Origin: an uncultured Acidobacteriota bacterium
GTDB lineage: Bacteria > Acidobacteriota > UBA6911 > RPQK01 > JAJDTT01
Reading direction: 5' to 3'
NCBI GenBank assembly: GCA_951812665.1
Contig: CATOST010000032.1
Coordinates: 1 to 64,000 of the forward strand
Length of the DNA stretch: 64,000 nt
The notes under the pieces were generated by a model. That model had not been told where the DNA came from. It saw only the letters and a list, made by a program, of their open reading frames with translations, and made no database searches. Shown piece by piece: positions 1-9,583 of this stretch (the stretch's first letter is position 1; the number at the start of each line of letters is the position of its first letter). A program made the translations under genes and the position numbers.

Positions 1-1094
1 ATGCCGATGGGGAGGTGGTGAACGATGTAGTGGGGGAAGATGCGGTCGGCCCCGATGCCCGGGGGAAGGAGATCGGGACGAGCCTCGAAGTATCCCAGCA
101 GGGAGAACGCCACCAGGGCCAGCACCACGTTCACCAGGATGCCGGCCGCCGAATTCAGGAGAAAGGAACGACGGGCCGACCTCACGTCCCGAACGGACAT
201 GAAGCGTTGCACCGCCGTCTGATCGCCCCCGGCGGTGCAGACCCACCAGAGGGTTCCTCCCAGAATGGATCCGAATACCGTGAGCCGGACGTTCGGATCC
301 AGACTGAAGAGGGGCTGAGTGTCCCAGCTGGAACTCCACTCGGTTGGAAACCAACCGAATCCACCGAGTCGAATCGTCACCGTGATCACGACCAGAAGCG
401 CCCCGCCGCACAAGAGGCAGAACTGCACGAAATCGGTGATGACGACGGCTCTCAGGCCACCGAAGGACGCATAGGTGATGGCCACGGCCCCGATCACCAG
501 CGCGACATAGGGAAGCTGGTCCTGCTCCAGACCCAGCATCAGCAGCATGGCTTGCGCGCTCAGGTGGATGAGCAGGGACATCCAGGTCAACCGGAGCATG
601 ATGAAAAGGATGGCTCCCAGCAGGCGCACACTCAGGCCCCGCTTCTGCTCCAGCAATTCGTAGGCGCTGATCAGCCGAAAACGCATGTAGGCCGGGACGA
701 TCAGATAGCCGACGATGAGGTAGTAGAAGGGGATCGAGAGGGACGAAGTCAGGATGAAGGGCCCCTTTCCATAGACTTCGCCGGGAGTCGCCAGGAAGGA
801 GATGGTGCTGAACAGGGTCACGAACATGGAGACTCCGATGAGCCCCGGGTTCATGGTCCGGTTGCCCACGAAGTACTCGTTCAGGCTCTTCTGGCGCCTT
901 CGGTAGTACCAGCCCAGAGAGATCATCCCCAGGGCATAGACGGTGATGATGACGCCGTCGATCCAGTGGAGGCCGCTGCTCTCGAAGTCAGCCGCCGCGG
1001 TGCCGGTGTCGGCCGGGACCTGACCCAGGACTTGTCCCATGGACATGGTTGCGGCTGCCAGGAACCATAGCGTCAGTTTGGATGGACCCGTCAT
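1..1094 (-). CDS. Sodium:solute symporter (SSS family), 3' end cut by window edge
   Basis: The reading frame is open from an ATG at 1094 to the left edge, so the C-terminus is missing. The first ~25 residues look like a signal or first membrane segment, followed by the SSS pattern: a YALGMISLGWYYRRRQ segment, then a NEYFVGNRTMNPGLIGVSMF stretch and an FSTISFLATPGEVYG helix typical of the sodium/glucose-type family. Many hydrophobic helices follow, including an ITYASFGGLRAVVITDFVQF segment found in most members. The family couples substrate uptake to sodium influx across the inner membrane; the substrate cannot be read here. A second SSS gene lies at 24.8-26.4 kb. The neighbouring PhyH-type gene is on the same strand, 128 bases upstream. 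Confidence 0.88.
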   Translation of the reverse strand, partial: MTGPSKLTLWFLAAATMSMGQVLGQVPADTGTAAADFESSGLHWIDGVIITVYALGMISLGWYYRRRQKSLNEYFVGNRTMNPGLIGVSMFVTLFSTISFLATPGEVYGKGPFILTSSLSIPFYYLIVGYLIVPAYMRFRLISAYELLEQKRGLSVRLLGAILFIMLRLTWMSLLIHLSAQAMLLMLGLEQDQLPYVALVIGAVAITYASFGGLRAVVITDFVQFCLLCGGALLVVITVTIRLGGFGWFPTEWSSSWDTQPLFSLDPNVRLTVFGSILGGTLWWVCTAGGDQTAVQRFMSVRDVRSARRSFLLNSAAGILVNVVLALVAFSLLGYFEARPDLLPPGIGADRIFPHYIVHHLPIG

Positions 1095-1222
1095 ATTTCT
1101 GACTCGCGTTTCCCACCGGGAACGCACCCGGGAGGTTTCGATAGTGTACCCGCAAGGAACCGAGGAAAAAGCTGTCTCAATAAATGGCTTGATTTGTACG
1201 GCGCCCCGGTCAGAAATACGAG

Positions 1223-2020
1223 CTAGTCGGCCACCCAGTGCCGGTAGAGCGGCTTGACCTGCTCCGGCAGAGACTCGTAGACCGGCGCTGGAATCGGGAC
1301 CTGCTCGTTTTCGTGCCCCCCGGTCTCGTCCACCATTTGCGTGCGCTCGATCGAGCCGGGCCTCAGGATATCCAGGTTGAGCCACCAGGGGGCGTAGCGG
1401 ACCGCCATTCCAACCCGGGGACGGTCGCTCCGATTGGGGGCCGTCGAGTGCCAGAGCCGGCTGTCGAAGATCAGCACGCTACCGGCCCGTCCGGCGGCGT
1501 GTATCTCGGTGGGATACGGGCGCGAGGGATCGACGCCGTTGTCACCGGTGGGGTTGTTGGAGGACCGGTGACTCCCGGGCACGACCAGAGTGCCCCCCGT
1601 CGCGGCCGAAAAGGACGACAGCATCCAGATGGTGGTCAGGTGGGCGACCATGTCCGGATAGGGCACGGGAATGTGGCCGGCGCTGTTTTGATTGAAGGGC
1701 CAGTCGGCGTGCCAGAGACCCCGGTTGTTCCCCGGATAGTTGATGATGGCCGTGGTGAAGGAGATCCGCACCGGCTTCCCCAGAAGAGCTTCGGCGATAT
1801 CCAACATTCGGCGGTCTGCGAGATAAGGGCTGAAGGACTGATCGAAGGCCAGCAGCCCCGTCCGGGCGCCCACCCCCTGGATCCTGGCCCTGCCCCCACT
1901 GGACTCGACCGCCGATTGGACGCTCCGGCGGATCTCTCCGACCTGGGATGGAGGAATGATCCCCTCCAGTACGCACCACCCGTCCAACTTCAAGTGGTGC
2001 AAGGAATTTTCCAGATTCAT
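1223..2020 (-). CDS. Phytanoyl-CoA dioxygenase (PhyH) family protein
   Basis: A 265-residue protein of the Fe(II)/2-oxoglutarate oxygenase family. The iron triad is visible: H104-x-D106 in a GLWHADWPFN segment and H191 in DSRLWHSTAPN, with the 2-oxoglutarate-binding arginine about 10 residues later in SDRPRVGMAVRY. The N-terminal LDGWCVLEGIIP segment is also typical. The protein has no signal peptide and should act in the cytoplasm. Family members hydroxylate very varied small molecules, so the substrate is unknown. The gene lies between the partial symporter and the VCBS/glycosidase fusion, all on the minus strand; gaps of over 100 bases argue against tight translational coupling. Confidence 0.87.
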   Translation of the reverse strand: MNLENSLHHLKLDGWCVLEGIIPPSQVGEIRRSVQSAVESSGGRARIQGVGARTGLLAFDQSFSPYLADRRMLDIAEALLGKPVRISFTTAIINYPGNNRGLWHADWPFNQNSAGHIPVPYPDMVAHLTTIWMLSSFSAATGGTLVVPGSHRSSNNPTGDNGVDPSRPYPTEIHAAGRAGSVLIFDSRLWHSTAPNRSDRPRVGMAVRYAPWWLNLDILRPGSIERTQMVDETGGHENEQVPIPAPVYESLPEQVKPLYRHWVAD

Positions 2021-2138
2021 GATGCCCGCTGACCTCCAATTTCAAATATCATACGCCGATACCGATCACAAGGAGACGGCCGATTACCCCCGCAGGTCTC
2101 ACCGTCGACGAGGATCGGACCCGTGGCGCCGGATTGGT

Positions 2139-4961
2139 TCAGCGTGTCGGCACGTACTGAATATGCCGGATCCTGGGCGTAAACGAGTACAGCTCCGCCC
2201 GCTCCAGGTGGAAACGCAGGCGGATGGGCCGGCCCTGGATCGGGTGGCAGTCCCGATTCCCATTCCACTCCAGGATCTGCCGGACGCTGTCGCCGGTGAG
2301 GGGCTTGCAGTCCATCCGGCCGAATCCCTCGATGACTTTTCCGCCGGGACCCAGGACTTCCACCCGGATCGTCCCGCCTTCGGCGTCGGCGTTGACCTCC
2401 AACTCGTCGCCGATGAAGACGAGGGGCCGGGTGGTGAGGGTTCCGGTCTTCGCGGCCTGGACCGCGACGAAGCCGTCCAGCCGCAGCGTGGCCAGTCCGA
2501 CCCCGCTCGACTCCGTGTCGCCGTGGTAACGGAGTCCTCCGTGGCGGGTGGTGCTTCCCAGGTAGTAGATCCGGATCTCGTCGTCGACCACCAGGGGAGG
2601 TTGAAACGCGTAGACGCTGCCCCAGTCCCAGTCCTCCTCATGCTCGCCGTAGGGGAGGATGGTGGATTCCCGCGCGATCCTCCGCCAGTCGCGCCCTGCC
2701 AGTTCCAACTGGTCATGGGGGATGGCGCCCTGGGGGCCGACCCGGGTCCAGGTGAGACCATTGCGGCTGAAGGTCAACTGGGTGTCGGCCTTGTCCATCC
2801 AGAGCTTGTCCGCCGGGATCGGTTCGTTGGTCTGGCCGTGGTAGGCCTCCAGCAACCCGATGTAGACCCCTTCGTAGGGCATGATCTTCATCCCGTAGTG
2901 CTGGGTTGCGAACGGTTCGTCCATCCTGGTCCGGCGGATCACGGTGAGCTTCGGCGACCAGTGGACGAAGTCCTCGCTCTGGGTCCTGGCGATGAGCCGG
3001 ATGTTGGGCGGCCCGAAGCGAAGGTAGCTCACGTAGTTGCCGGATCGCGGGTCCCAATGGACGGAGCAGATGGTGTCGCTGTGGGGAACGACCGGGTTCA
3101 GGGCCTCCGGCGTCCAGCGGATGCCGTCGGGCGAGTAGGCGACGAAGGTGGCCCAACCGTTTGGGACCTTGGGGTCCACGCCGCCGTACATCATCTTGTA
3201 GCGGCGCCGGGGATCCGGATCGACGGGATCCTTGAAGACCGCCGGAGGATTGGCGTGGACGGGAGCGTCGGTGAGGTTGTTCCCGTCACGGGTGTTGATG
3301 ATCGGTTTTTCCCAGACCAGACCGTCCCGGGAGGTGGCGTAGCCCAGAACGCCTTCGATCTCCCAGCCCTCGGCCGTCTTCTCCTCCTTGATGAAGTAGG
3401 GGTACCAGATCTTGAAGATCCCCTCCGCCTCGTCGTAGAGGACCGCGCCGCGGTTGAGCTTCTGGGTCTCCCAGGGCCGGTCCGGAACCATCAGTGGATT
3501 GTCCGGGTGTTTCACGGCCCGCTTCAGGACTTTGCGGGCGCCCTTGAGCTCCTGGATGATGTGATCGTCGATAAACAGCTCTTTGCCGACAACGATGACG
3601 GCGTCTCCCAGCATCGCGTCGTCCAGATCCCGGAACGGTCCTGAAGCCGGCGGCTCGGGGATGCTATCCCTTGCAGGAATCGGATCCCGTCCCTTCAGGT
3701 TTCCGGCATCCGGCTGCGGCCGCGTGTGCTCCCCACCCTCGTTTCGCCACCAACGCAGTTCCTGGCTCCCCCGCTCGGCGCAGGCCACGATGTCGAGAAG
3801 CCCGTCGCCGTTGAGGTCGGCCAGCAGCACCTGATTGGCGCTGGGCCAATCGTCCTTCAGGACGTGGGTCCGCCAGAGACGGCCTTGGACACCCGGGTTT
3901 TCGAACCATGCGACACGACCGGGGGAACGCCAGGACGTGGCCGCGGCGTCGGGGTCTCCGTCCCCGTCCAGGTCACCGGCCACCACCTCGAAGGCGTCTT
4001 GGAAACCCTGGGCCAGCACGTGCTTGGGCCAGACACCCGCCGCCGGTGCCCCGGTGTTCTCATACCAGGCGATCTGATGCGTGGTCCGGTCCCCCGGCTT
4101 CCCGTGCATTCCCATGGCCATCAGGATGTCCAGGTCGCCGTCGCCGTCCATGTCCACCGGCTGGCCGTGGATGGGATAGCGGGTCCGGTCGTCCACGACG
4201 TGCCTGGTCCAGACCACGGGCGCCGTCCTCAAGCGCGGCCAGGACGCCTCGGTCGCCGTGGAGCGCCGGTTCTCATACCAGATGATGAGATCGGCGTCGG
4301 GCGCCGTCCCCAGAAGATCCAGGTCCCCATCCCCGTCGAAGTCGCCGGCGCGAATGGTCCGGGTCCTGGAGGGTCCGTTGTCCCGGCCGCGAATGTTGCT
4401 CTCGATCCCGTGCCTGGGCCAGCCTCCGCGCCCCGGCCACCCCGTATTCTCGAACCAGTAGAAGTGGCTGCCCTTCCAGCCGGAAGCGGCCGCGTCCAGG
4501 TCCCCGTCGCCGTCCAGGTCGCCCAGCACCACGTCGTAGGCGTAGGGCATGCCCTGGGTGATGACGACCCGCTGCCAGAGTCGACCGTCCTGGGGTGTCC
4601 CGCTGTTCCGGAACCAGAGCAGGTCGCCGTACAGGTTCTTGACGATGACCACGTCCAGGTCCCCGTCGGCGTCGACGTCCCCCAGAGCATGACGTTCCAG
4701 CCGCTCCGGATCGTCCTTCTGGATGAGAAGTCTGGTGAAGTTTCCGGTCCCGTCGTTTTGGAACCAGTAGAGGGAATCGTGCCCGAAGGCGTCGGCGCTG
4801 GTCAGGTCCACGTCGCCGTCGCCATCCAGGTCGCCGGCTGCGACTCCGTAGGTGTAGGTGTAGCCGTCCTGGATCAGGTGCTCCGAAAATCGGGGCGCCT
4901 GCGCCCGGAGCGGTCCCGCCAGGACGGCGGCTGTAACGACGAGGACGACGACGCCATTCAT
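2139..4961 (-). CDS. Secreted VCBS/FG-GAP repeat protein fused to a glycosidase-like beta-propeller domain
   Basis: A 940-residue protein with a signal peptide (first ~21 residues ending LRAQA). Residues ~40-400 carry seven calcium-binding FG-GAP/VCBS motifs of the form D-x-D-G-D-G-D-x-D, predicting a beta-propeller. Residues ~457-940 begin with KELFIDDHIIQ and continue with a DRPWE motif, matching the propeller family also encoded at 13.4, 15.0 and 17.6 kb. That family resembles GH32/GH43-like five-bladed folds and is usually annotated as hypothetical or glycosyl hydrolase-like; I cannot name a substrate. The C-terminal half ends in a small beta-sandwich region (LRLDGFVAVQA... then TGDSVRQILEWNG), seen in the paralogs as well. 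Likely extracytoplasmic. The fusion of both propellers is unusual. Confidence 0.85.
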   Translation of the reverse strand: MNGVVVLVVTAAVLAGPLRAQAPRFSEHLIQDGYTYTYGVAAGDLDGDGDVDLTSADAFGHDSLYWFQNDGTGNFTRLLIQKDDPERLERHALGDVDADGDLDVVIVKNLYGDLLWFRNSGTPQDGRLWQRVVITQGMPYAYDVVLGDLDGDGDLDAAASGWKGSHFYWFENTGWPGRGGWPRHGIESNIRGRDNGPSRTRTIRAGDFDGDGDLDLLGTAPDADLIIWYENRRSTATEASWPRLRTAPVVWTRHVVDDRTRYPIHGQPVDMDGDGDLDILMAMGMHGKPGDRTTHQIAWYENTGAPAAGVWPKHVLAQGFQDAFEVVAGDLDGDGDPDAAATSWRSPGRVAWFENPGVQGRLWRTHVLKDDWPSANQVLLADLNGDGLLDIVACAERGSQELRWWRNEGGEHTRPQPDAGNLKGRDPIPARDSIPEPPASGPFRDLDDAMLGDAVIVVGKELFIDDHIIQELKGARKVLKRAVKHPDNPLMVPDRPWETQKLNRGAVLYDEAEGIFKIWYPYFIKEEKTAEGWEIEGVLGYATSRDGLVWEKPIINTRDGNNLTDAPVHANPPAVFKDPVDPDPRRRYKMMYGGVDPKVPNGWATFVAYSPDGIRWTPEALNPVVPHSDTICSVHWDPRSGNYVSYLRFGPPNIRLIARTQSEDFVHWSPKLTVIRRTRMDEPFATQHYGMKIMPYEGVYIGLLEAYHGQTNEPIPADKLWMDKADTQLTFSRNGLTWTRVGPQGAIPHDQLELAGRDWRRIARESTILPYGEHEEDWDWGSVYAFQPPLVVDDEIRIYYLGSTTRHGGLRYHGDTESSGVGLATLRLDGFVAVQAAKTGTLTTRPLVFIGDELEVNADAEGGTIRVEVLGPGGKVIEGFGRMDCKPLTGDSVRQILEWNGNRDCHPIQGRPIRLRFHLERAELYSFTPRIRHIQYVPTR

Positions 4962-5346
4962 GGTGTCTCCTTTGCCGACAATCTGTCACAGTCCGGGCAG
5001 CGTTGCAACGGGCGGAACCTGATATGACCGCGAATGGGTTTTGACCAACACCGGTTCTCCCTCACCGAACCTGGAAGTTGAAGAAACTGCAGGGGGCAGC
5101 GGGTAAAATGAAGACGAATGATTTTTCCCGCTATCAATTGCCTCAACTTTGACCGCGAAGCGGCCACCCGGGCCAAGGCGATCCGATCAGCATAGACAGA
5201 TGTGGAACGTGTTGACGGCGTCCATGTTGTTCGGATCATCACCTCCGAACCGCACCCTGTGCATACATGGGACTCCATACGCGGATGTGATCGTTCAGCG
5301 GGCGGTTCGGCGGTGCCATCAGCGCCGCGAATCGCGCTAGTAGGCC
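4962..5346. other. Divergent intergenic region with one strong hairpin
   Basis: These 385 bases separate the VCBS fusion gene (minus) and the SulP gene (plus), so both promoters must lie here. I find no convincing gene; short frames on both strands lack family signal. Positions 5098-5109 and 5121-5132 form an inverted repeat matching at 11 of 12 positions around an 11-base loop. No T-run follows in either direction, so it is not an obvious intrinsic terminator and could be a regulatory site. Confidence 0.45.
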
Positions 5347-7587
5347 ATGACGGTGTTGACCTCGTTCCGCAAACTCGTGTCGGAGCTTCGCCAAGACACC
5401 GTGTCGGCGAAGGCCGTTCCGGCGCTGGTGGCCGGCTTCACCTCGGGCCTCGGTCTGCTCGTCGCCCAGATCGCCTTCGGCAGCTACATCTTCTCAGGGC
5501 CGCTGGCCCCGTATTCCTCTCAGGGCGTCGGCCTGGTGCTGTTCGGAAACTTCGCCGCCTGCCTCGTCATCGCCCTCGCGGGCGGCTTTCGCGGGGCGAT
5601 CGCGGGGCTGTCTCCCGCGCTGGTGATCGTGATGGCCCTGATCGGCTCCACGACGGATGCCGAGGGCGATACTCTGTTTGTCAGCACCGTGGGGGTGCTC
5701 ATGATCGGCGCAGTCGCCACCGGCGGGGGCCTTCTCCTGATCGGGCGATACCGGCTCGCCAATCTGGTCCGCTTCGTCCCCTATCCGGTCGCGGGCGGGT
5801 TCGTGGCCGGAATCGGGGGAGCCGTCTGCTTGGCCGCCATGTCCCTGATGGGGGTGGGTACGGACTGGCGGTCCATTCCTGCTCTTCTGGAACCCTCCAT
5901 GCTGTGGAGGTGGTGTCCTGGCGTGGTGTTCGGGATCGCCCTCTATCTCGCCATGAAGCGCTTGCGCAATCCGCTCATCCTGCCGGTGAGCGTCGCCCTC
6001 TTCGTCGGAGCCTACCATCTCGTCCTGGCCGCACTCGGCATCTCCGGCGGCGAAGCGAGGGAGGCGAGTCTGCTGCTGACGAGCACCTCGGAAGGCAACC
6101 TGTGGCCGGCGCTGCGGGCCGCCGACCTCGTGAATGTGGACTTTGGCGCGATGGCGCTGCAGCTCCCGAACCTGTTGATGCTGATGCTGGTTGCGCTCAT
6201 CGTCGTGATCATGAATATCGCGGGCCTCGAAATGGCAGCTAACCAGGATCTGGACTGGGACCGCGAGTTGAGCGCGAGCGGGCTCGCGAGCGTGGTTGCC
6301 GGCCTGGGCGGCGGCACGGTGGCGAGCCTGATCGTGCCGGCCTCGCTGCGCAGCAAGCTGTTCGGGGCCGCTACCCGCCTGACCGGCGTCGCCGCCGCCC
6401 TCGTCATCGCGGCCGCCTTGTTCCTGGGCGACGGGATGCTGGAATTGGTCCCGGTACCGCTCGTGGGAGGCATTCTGTTCTTCGCCGGCCTCGGCATGCT
6501 GGATGAAGGGCTCGTGAGAACCAGGAAGCGGCTTCCCGGGTCGGAGTACGGCATCATCGTGTTGATCGTCGTCGTCATACTCGCCTTCGGGCTGTTCGAG
6601 GGTGTGGGCGCCGGGATGCTGGTCACCCTCGTGTTCTTCGCCGTGCGGTTGAGCAGCGTGGATCCGATCGAATCGCGCTTCACGGCGGGCGAGCGCCGAA
6701 GCACCAAGGCGCGTCCCGTACCGGATCGCGCCATCCTGTTGGAGGAGGGCGAGCGCGTGCTCGCGTACCGGCTGCGCGGCTATATCTTCTTCGGAAGCGT
6801 CTGCCCTCTGGCCGATCATCTCAAGAAGTCCCTGCGCGGTGACTCGCGTCCCACCTGCCTGTTGCTGGACTTCACGGCCGTCTCCGGCTTCGACTTCTCG
6901 GCGGTGAACGTCCTGGCGAGATTCCTGCAATCGGCGAATGCGGCCGGGGTGCAGGTTGTCCTGAGCGAACCGTCGGAGCAACTGAGGACCCATTTGGAGC
7001 GCAACCTTCCGCCGTCGGACTTGGCGGCGTTGCGAGTCGAACCGAATGTGGACCGCGCGCTGGAGCGTTGTGAGGAGATCGTCATTCAGGCGTGGAACGC
7101 GAATGCAAGGATGGTCGACGAGCACCGCGCCTCGTTGCTGGAGCGCGCCGCCGCCGACCTGGAACGGCACTTGGAGCGGCAGATTCGTTTCGAGGACCTG
7201 ATGGACGAGCTTCGAAGCTGGTTGAACCCGTGCACCTACGCCGCCGGGGAAGCTCTCGTGGGGCCGGGCGCACCGAGCGAGGGACTGCAACTACTGACGT
7301 CCGGACGGGCTTCCGCCCATGAAACCGAGGGCACGCGTTTCCGTCAGTACAGCCCCGGCGACGCGATCTGGCCGGTGGACCCATCGAAAGCGAAGGCGCC
7401 CTCGGTGAGCGCGGACGTACCCTGCGAGACGATGGTGCTGACGCCGGACGCACGGCGCTGGCTGGAGGAGCATGAGGAGCGGCTTGCGCTGAGGCTGTAT
7501 CGATACCTGCTCTCCGGACGCTTCGAGGCCGAGCCGGGCGCTTCCCTGCCAGGAAACGCCGCGGCACCAGGGCCCGATTCCCAGTAG
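5347..7587 (+). CDS. SulP (SLC26-type) anion transporter with STAS and cyclic-nucleotide-binding-like domains
   Basis: A 746-residue inner-membrane protein. Residues ~20-435 contain the hydrophobic SulP transport core, including the AGLSPALVIVMALIG region and the later MLMLVALIVVIMNIAGLEMA helix pair. Residues ~460-580 form a STAS domain with a DFTAVSGFDFSAVNVL core, the usual site of anti-sigma-antagonist-like folds. Residues ~610-735 look like a cNMP-binding (CAP_ED) fold, with SWLNPCTYAAGEALVGPGAPSEG and a later FRQYSPGDAIW. The standard phosphate-binding arginine signature is not obvious, so nucleotide binding is doubtful. The family moves sulfate, bicarbonate or dicarboxylates. A PQQ dehydrogenase gene follows after 11 bases, suggesting co-transcription. 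Confidence 0.9.
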   Translation: MTVLTSFRKLVSELRQDTVSAKAVPALVAGFTSGLGLLVAQIAFGSYIFSGPLAPYSSQGVGLVLFGNFAACLVIALAGGFRGAIAGLSPALVIVMALIGSTTDAEGDTLFVSTVGVLMIGAVATGGGLLLIGRYRLANLVRFVPYPVAGGFVAGIGGAVCLAAMSLMGVGTDWRSIPALLEPSMLWRWCPGVVFGIALYLAMKRLRNPLILPVSVALFVGAYHLVLAALGISGGEAREASLLLTSTSEGNLWPALRAADLVNVDFGAMALQLPNLLMLMLVALIVVIMNIAGLEMAANQDLDWDRELSASGLASVVAGLGGGTVASLIVPASLRSKLFGAATRLTGVAAALVIAAALFLGDGMLELVPVPLVGGILFFAGLGMLDEGLVRTRKRLPGSEYGIIVLIVVVILAFGLFEGVGAGMLVTLVFFAVRLSSVDPIESRFTAGERRSTKARPVPDRAILLEEGERVLAYRLRGYIFFGSVCPLADHLKKSLRGDSRPTCLLLDFTAVSGFDFSAVNVLARFLQSANAAGVQVVLSEPSEQLRTHLERNLPPSDLAALRVEPNVDRALERCEEIVIQAWNANARMVDEHRASLLERAAADLERHLERQIRFEDLMDELRSWLNPCTYAAGEALVGPGAPSEGLQLLTSGRASAHETEGTRFRQYSPGDAIWPVDPSKAKAPSVSADVPCETMVLTPDARRWLEEHEERLALRLYRYLLSGRFEAEPGASLPGNAAAPGPDSQ

Positions 7588-7598
7588 GATTCCCCTTC

Positions 7599-9551
7599 AT
7601 GAAGAGATTTGTTGCGACAGTTGCCCTCGTGTCTACTGTCCTCGCGTGCGTCCGGGAACCGGACACCATGATCGAATGGCCGTATGTCGGCTCCGACCGG
7701 GCGCACACCAAGTACTCCGCGGCTGAGGAAATCACGGCCGCAAACGTCGGCGAGCTGGAGATCGTCTGGCAATGGGAGCCGAACGAGATGCCCTTCGAGG
7801 AGACCGGCGCCCGGCCGGGCCCATTCCAGGCAACGCCCATCATGGTCGACGGCGTCCTGTACCTCTCCACCATGTACACGCGGGTGGCGGCTCTCGACGC
7901 GGAGACCGGCGCCGAGCTGTGGAGCTTCGATCCCAGGGCCTACGAAGGTGGATCCAAGGGTGCCTCGCCGACCGGCTTCAAGCACCGCGGCGTCGCCTAC
8001 TGGAGCGGCGGGGACGGCGCGCGCATCTTCCTCAACAGCCGCGACCGGCTGTACGCGATCGATGCGGCTACCGGTGAGCCGGATCCGGGCTTCGGCGAGA
8101 GCGGGAGCGTCCTTCTGACCGAGGGCCATGGCCGGCCGGTGAGCCGCCACGAGTTCGACCAGACCTCGCCGCCGGTGGTGTTCGAGGACCTGGTGATCGT
8201 GGGGAGCCGGGTGCCCGACCGGGTGCAGCGGAAGTTCGATCCGCCCGGAACCGTGCAGGGGTTCGACGTACGCACGGGAGAGCGCCGCTGGGTGTTCTTC
8301 ACCATCCCGCAATCGAGCGGCGACTTCGGCGCGGACACCTGGGAGGACGAGTCGTGGCGCTACACGGGCCACGCCAACGTGTGGGGGCTGATGTCGCTCG
8401 ACGCCGAGCGCGGGCATCTTTACGTGCCGACGAGCACGCCGAGCAGCGACTACTGGGGTGGCCGCCGGGTTGGGGCGAACCTCTTCGCCGAGTCGCTGGT
8501 GTGCCTCGACGCGCGTACGGGCGAGCGCCGGTGGCACTTCCAGACGGTGCACCACGGCGTCTGGGACTACGACCTTTCCGCAGCGCCGAACCTCGTGACC
8601 ATCACGGTGGGCGGGCGCGAGATCGACGCGGTGGCGCAGGTGGCCAAAAACGGCTTCACCTACGTGTTCGACCGGGTGACGGGCGAGCCGGTATGGCCGA
8701 TCGAGGAACGTACGGTGGACACGACGACGGACGTGCCGGGGGAAGTGCTGAATCCGACGCAGCCCTTCCCGGCCAAGCCGCCGCCCTTCAGCGGGCAGGG
8801 AGTGTCACTCGAGGATGCGAACGACTTGACGCCGGAGATCCATGCGCTGGCGGTGGAGGAGATGCAGCGATTCCGGCTGGGTCCGCTGTTCACGCCGCCG
8901 AGTCTTCAGGGAACGATCCAGCGCCCGGGCTCGAGCGGCGGCGCGAACTGGGGCGGGGCGGCGTTCGACCCCGAGACGGGGTTGCTGTACGTGCGGACAT
9001 CGGAAGACGCCGACACCAACCAACTGTGCGTGAATGCGGGTGACGATCCGGAGGTCGACGTCGAGTACAGCAACAACTGTCCCTACGGGGCGACGCTCGT
9101 CATGTATCGGGAGGCCGGCGGACCGGGCTCCGCACAAACCCCGGAGAGCGAGCTCGGCCCGATTCCGCTCATCAAGCCTCCTTACGCGCAGTTGGTGGCA
9201 ATCGACCTCAATGCGGGTGAGATTGCGTGGAAGGCGCCGTTTGGCGAGGGCAGCCGCGCCCTGCGCCAACACCGGCTGCTGCGCGGAGTCGAGTTGCCGG
9301 ATCGGCTGGGCACGCGCGGCAACGCCGGCCCGCTGGCGACGAAGGGGGGCCTCGTGTTTCTCGGCGGCGGCGCCCCGTATCTGTATGCGTTCGCCAGCGC
9401 GACGGGCGCGGAGATCTGGCGTGGCGCGACGCTGTTTCCAACGAGCGCGAACCCCATGACCTACCGCACCCGGTCGGGGCGGCAGTTCATCGTCATCGCG
9501 ACGGGTGCCGGACCGGACGCTTCGCTCGTCGCGTTCGCGCGGCCCGGGTAG
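7599..9551 (+). CDS. PQQ-dependent dehydrogenase, lipoprotein
   Basis: A 650-residue quinoprotein of the membrane glucose dehydrogenase / alcohol dehydrogenase beta-propeller family. The first 17 residues form a lipoprotein signal ending in the lipobox VLAC, so the mature protein should be anchored on the periplasmic side. Conserved propeller blades appear as WPYVGSDRAHTKYS near the N-terminus, HHGVWDYDLSAAPNL in the middle and GNAGPLATKGGLVFLG near the C-terminus. No cytochrome c CxxCH motif and no N-terminal five-helix domain are present, so electron transfer to quinone would need a partner or direct contact. It starts 11 bases after the SulP gene. The substrate cannot be read. No pqq biosynthesis genes are in the window. 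Confidence 0.9.
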   Translation: MKRFVATVALVSTVLACVREPDTMIEWPYVGSDRAHTKYSAAEEITAANVGELEIVWQWEPNEMPFEETGARPGPFQATPIMVDGVLYLSTMYTRVAALDAETGAELWSFDPRAYEGGSKGASPTGFKHRGVAYWSGGDGARIFLNSRDRLYAIDAATGEPDPGFGESGSVLLTEGHGRPVSRHEFDQTSPPVVFEDLVIVGSRVPDRVQRKFDPPGTVQGFDVRTGERRWVFFTIPQSSGDFGADTWEDESWRYTGHANVWGLMSLDAERGHLYVPTSTPSSDYWGGRRVGANLFAESLVCLDARTGERRWHFQTVHHGVWDYDLSAAPNLVTITVGGREIDAVAQVAKNGFTYVFDRVTGEPVWPIEERTVDTTTDVPGEVLNPTQPFPAKPPPFSGQGVSLEDANDLTPEIHALAVEEMQRFRLGPLFTPPSLQGTIQRPGSSGGANWGGAAFDPETGLLYVRTSEDADTNQLCVNAGDDPEVDVEYSNNCPYGATLVMYREAGGPGSAQTPESELGPIPLIKPPYAQLVAIDLNAGEIAWKAPFGEGSRALRQHRLLRGVELPDRLGTRGNAGPLATKGGLVFLGGGAPYLYAFASATGAEIWRGATLFPTSANPMTYRTRSGRQFIVIATGAGPDASLVAFARPG

Positions 9552-9583
9552 CCAGACAAGTGCTGAACCTGGACGTCGGACTG

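Noticed and set aside
15..1070. A long plus-strand open frame opposite the left-edge symporter gene
   Set aside because: Its product is low-complexity, rich in E, G, H and Q with no family signal; the minus strand encodes a clear SSS transporter.
1956..3644. Long plus-strand frame (562 residues) opposite the VCBS fusion gene
   Set aside because: It is an antisense shadow in GC-rich sequence; the minus-strand frame has a signal peptide, FG-GAP repeats and paralogs.
5149..5340. A 63-residue plus-strand frame before the SulP gene
   Set aside because: No ribosome-binding site or family signal; it lies in the divergent promoter region.
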